Of a stretch of DNA of 64,000 bases, positions 62,560 through 64,000 are shown piece after piece (position 1 is the first letter of the stretch; each line of letters opens with the position of its first letter). The notes below the pieces were generated by a model. It was not told the DNA's origin, ran no database searches, and saw nothing but the letters and a program-made list of their open reading frames with translations. The position numbers and the translations under genes are program-made. The stretch lies in contig CAJTNC010000002.1 in assembly GCA_910577955.1 (NCBI GenBank), forward strand, positions 62,001 to 126,000. Direction: 5' to 3'. The stretch comes from an uncultured Lachnospiraceae bacterium. GTDB taxonomy: Bacteria; Bacillota; Clostridia; Lachnospirales; Lachnospiraceae.

Positions 62560-63183
62560 CTATGCCATACCTAAAGACTCCAAAATTCTTTTGTAAGAAT
62601 CCAACTCCGGCACGAGGATGAAAAATCCGTCAATCTCAAGATCATCGGTAAATCTTGTCTGGATCATCAGGATCTTATCTCCAAGTACACCAAATTCTAT
62701 AGCCGGCACACTCAAAATAGCTCCGGCCATATCTATTGTCAGATCCGGCGCAGAAGGATATATCTTAAGCCCCGTCAATTCCGACAGAGAATTCAGATAG
62801 GCTCCTGTCATAATGTTGCCCATCTCCTTCAAAACCGACATCTCCATCTCTCCAAATTCTTCAACATTCGGATCCCCGTATCCTCCGAGCATCTGACTCA
62901 CCAGATGCTTGGAGGACTCTTTTTCTAACAGAAACATCATACTCCCTTGGATGTCTCCTTCTACTACCATATAAACGCCGGCCATGATCGTCTCTTCTCC
63001 GCCGATCACTTCCCCAAGATCGCGAAACTCAAACAAGTCCGCCTTAGGTACTTTCATATCCACTTTTCTCTGCAACATCCGCGCCAAAGCTGTCGTTGCG
63101 TTTCCTGCTCCGATATTACCAATTTCCCGGAGCACATCCAGATAACCACTCTCAATACTGTCTAATCCGAAGTTATCATCCAT
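62560..63183 (-). CDS. cheC: CheY-phosphate phosphatase CheC
   Basis: 207 residues with two copies of the phosphatase helix, 'LREIGNIGAGNATTAL' (~18-33) and 'LKEMGNIMTGAYLNSL' (~112-127), each carrying the ExxN pair. This two-site form is CheC rather than the one-site CheX. Dephosphorylates CheY-P and is activated by CheD. Confidence 0.95.
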   Translation of the reverse strand: MDDNFGLDSIESGYLDVLREIGNIGAGNATTALARMLQRKVDMKVPKADLFEFRDLGEVIGGEETIMAGVYMVVEGDIQGSMMFLLEKESSKHLVSQMLGGYGDPNVEEFGEMEMSVLKEMGNIMTGAYLNSLSELTGLKIYPSAPDLTIDMAGAILSVPAIEFGVLGDKILMIQTRFTDDLEIDGFFILVPELDSYKRILESLGMA

Positions 63184-63234
63184 AATTTATCTCCTTATCA
63201 CAATAGCTTCGCAATTTTGATTTACCTGACCGAT

Positions 63235-63687
63235 TTACCCCGCCAAAACCTCATTCAGATCAAGCAGCGATATAAGCGCACCCATATGTTTGCCTACGCC
63301 TGTGACAAACATATCCTTTCCGGTTCTGTCGTAGGACATCTTTTCTATCGTGTCGATCTCCAGAGTTACCACTTCCCGCACTGCATCGACGATCAAGCCG
63401 ACATATCCGTGCTGTTCACTCTTTATGATGACGATTCTTGTATCTTTCGTATGCGCCGCTTCAGGCAGCCCCATCTTTGTTCGGATATCCATGACCGGAA
63501 TCACCTCACCGCGCACATTGATCACACCTTTCACATAGGATGCAACTTTCGGGACTCTGGTAATGCTGGACACATGAATGATATTGTCCACATATTTGAT
63601 ATCGATGCCATACTGCTCCTCGCCGACTTTGATCACGATAAACTGTATCGTTCCACCGCTGTTTTTCAGTTCTTCCATGTTATCCAC
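63235..63687 (-). CDS. cheW: Chemotaxis coupling protein CheW
   Basis: 150 residues of the CheW SH3-like fold: 'FIVIKVGEEQYGIDIKYVDNII' (in part), 'PYVKGVINVRGEVIPVMDIRTKMG'-type segment (here 'SYVKGVINVRG') and 'GLIVDAVREVV'. Couples receptors to CheA. Starts 4 bp after the cheA stop codon. Confidence 0.95.
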   Translation of the reverse strand: MDNMEELKNSGGTIQFIVIKVGEEQYGIDIKYVDNIIHVSSITRVPKVASYVKGVINVRGEVIPVMDIRTKMGLPEAAHTKDTRIVIIKSEQHGYVGLIVDAVREVVTLEIDTIEKMSYDRTGKDMFVTGVGKHMGALISLLDLNEVLAG

Positions 63688-63691
63688 CCCC

Positions 63692-64000
63692 TTATATCAG
63701 TACGTTCGCGTCAAGAATCAGAGCCACTTCACCGTCGCCAAGAATCGTTGCTCCGCTGATGATCCTGCTCTTGCCGATAAACTTGCCAAGCGATTTGATA
63801 ACGATCTCCTGCTGTCCCATCAGTCCGTCTACCACAAGACCTGCCAGCTTGTCGCCCTTTTTCACAATGGCAACGATCATATTATCATTTTCTTTTCTTG
63901 TAGATTCGACATCCAGAACCTCGTTCAAACGGATCAACGGGATAACCGAACCACGCAGGTGGATCACTTCTTCAGACTGCACCAGCTTCACATCGCTGGG
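63692..64000 (-). CDS. cheA: Chemotaxis histidine kinase CheA, C-terminal P5 domain (partial)
   Basis: 103 codons up to the right edge of the window, open at the 5' side. 'RGSVIPLIRLNEVLDV', 'KLAGLVVDGLMGQQEIVIKSLG' (in part) and 'ISGATILGDGEVALILD' are the CheW-like P5 regulatory domain of CheA. The kinase and phosphotransfer domains lie outside the window. Confidence 0.93.
   Translation of the reverse strand, partial: PSDVKLVQSEEVIHLRGSVIPLIRLNEVLDVESTRKENDNMIVAIVKKGDKLAGLVVDGLMGQQEIVIKSLGKFIGKSRIISGATILGDGEVALILDANVLI

Overview
The window reads as chromosome of a motile, Gram-positive gut-type clostridium, most likely a Lachnospiraceae member. The reasons are the order cheA-cheW-cheC-cheD-(small membrane protein)-fliA-(DUF6115-like)-(MltG LysM-like)-SGNH-rpsB-tsf, two CUT2/mms-type sugar ABC systems, a fused BadF/HgdC-type CoA-dehydratase activase, AGGAGG-type ribosome sites, and TTGACA-17-TATAAT promoters. 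Almost all of it is coding. No rRNA, tRNA or CRISPR array was seen.

Layout. 1-5.1 kb (minus): an M16C peptidase running off the left edge, a sigma-70-like protein lacking region 4 with an unknown partner, and a rhomboid-fold protein without its catalytic serine that ends in a zinc finger. 5.4-17.8 kb (plus): a 1415-residue activase, then a cassette of zinc-ribbon membrane proteins (VWA, beta-propeller-like and other external domains) ending in an anchored metallophosphoesterase and a strong terminator. 17.8-28 kb (minus): a secreted propeller protein, a TIGR04086-type membrane protein, and a sugar operon (binding protein, NagB-like, PfkB, mmsA, mmsB, ROK repressor, galM). Two matching palindromes with the core ACTTA-N-TAAGT lie at the operon promoter and at the ROK gene. 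28.4-36.7 kb (plus): a CNNM/CorC transporter, an RluA-type pseudouridine synthase, and an unusual four-gene cassette: UbiA-like prenyltransferase, PEP-synthase/Rph-like dikinase, AMP-forming ligase and GNAT-like protein. 36.7-45.1 kb (minus): a second mms transporter preceded by an anchored sugar-binding sensor, a histidine kinase, a NarL-type regulator and a second anchored binding protein. 45.3-48.4 kb: aspS and hisS. 48.5-51.7 kb: a secreted repeat protein and an AgrC/LytTR-type two-component pair. 51.9-55.7 kb: a decaying ADP-ribosylation locus (zinc macrodomain plus broken SirTM), a truncated YwnB-like gene, an Rrf2 regulator and a nitroreductase. 55.9-64 kb: tsf, rpsB and the tail of the fla/che operon.

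Mobile DNA is the most striking content. (1) Two copies of a roughly 210-bp fold-back element (26499-26711, 28129-28336) lie in the same orientation on either side of the sugar-binding-protein gene. Each is flanked by its own perfect 12-bp direct repeat. They share an identical 71-nt core, and their arms differ by compensatory changes. (2) A 557-bp element (52209-52765) with 23-bp imperfect terminal inverted repeats and a perfect 8-bp target duplication sits in the SirTM gene. It carries only a small membrane-protein gene and no transposase. Removing it with one target copy restores the SirTM reading frame across the site, although SirTM has also lost its N-terminus.

All function calls are from reading the sequence and recognising family motifs. 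No database search was run.
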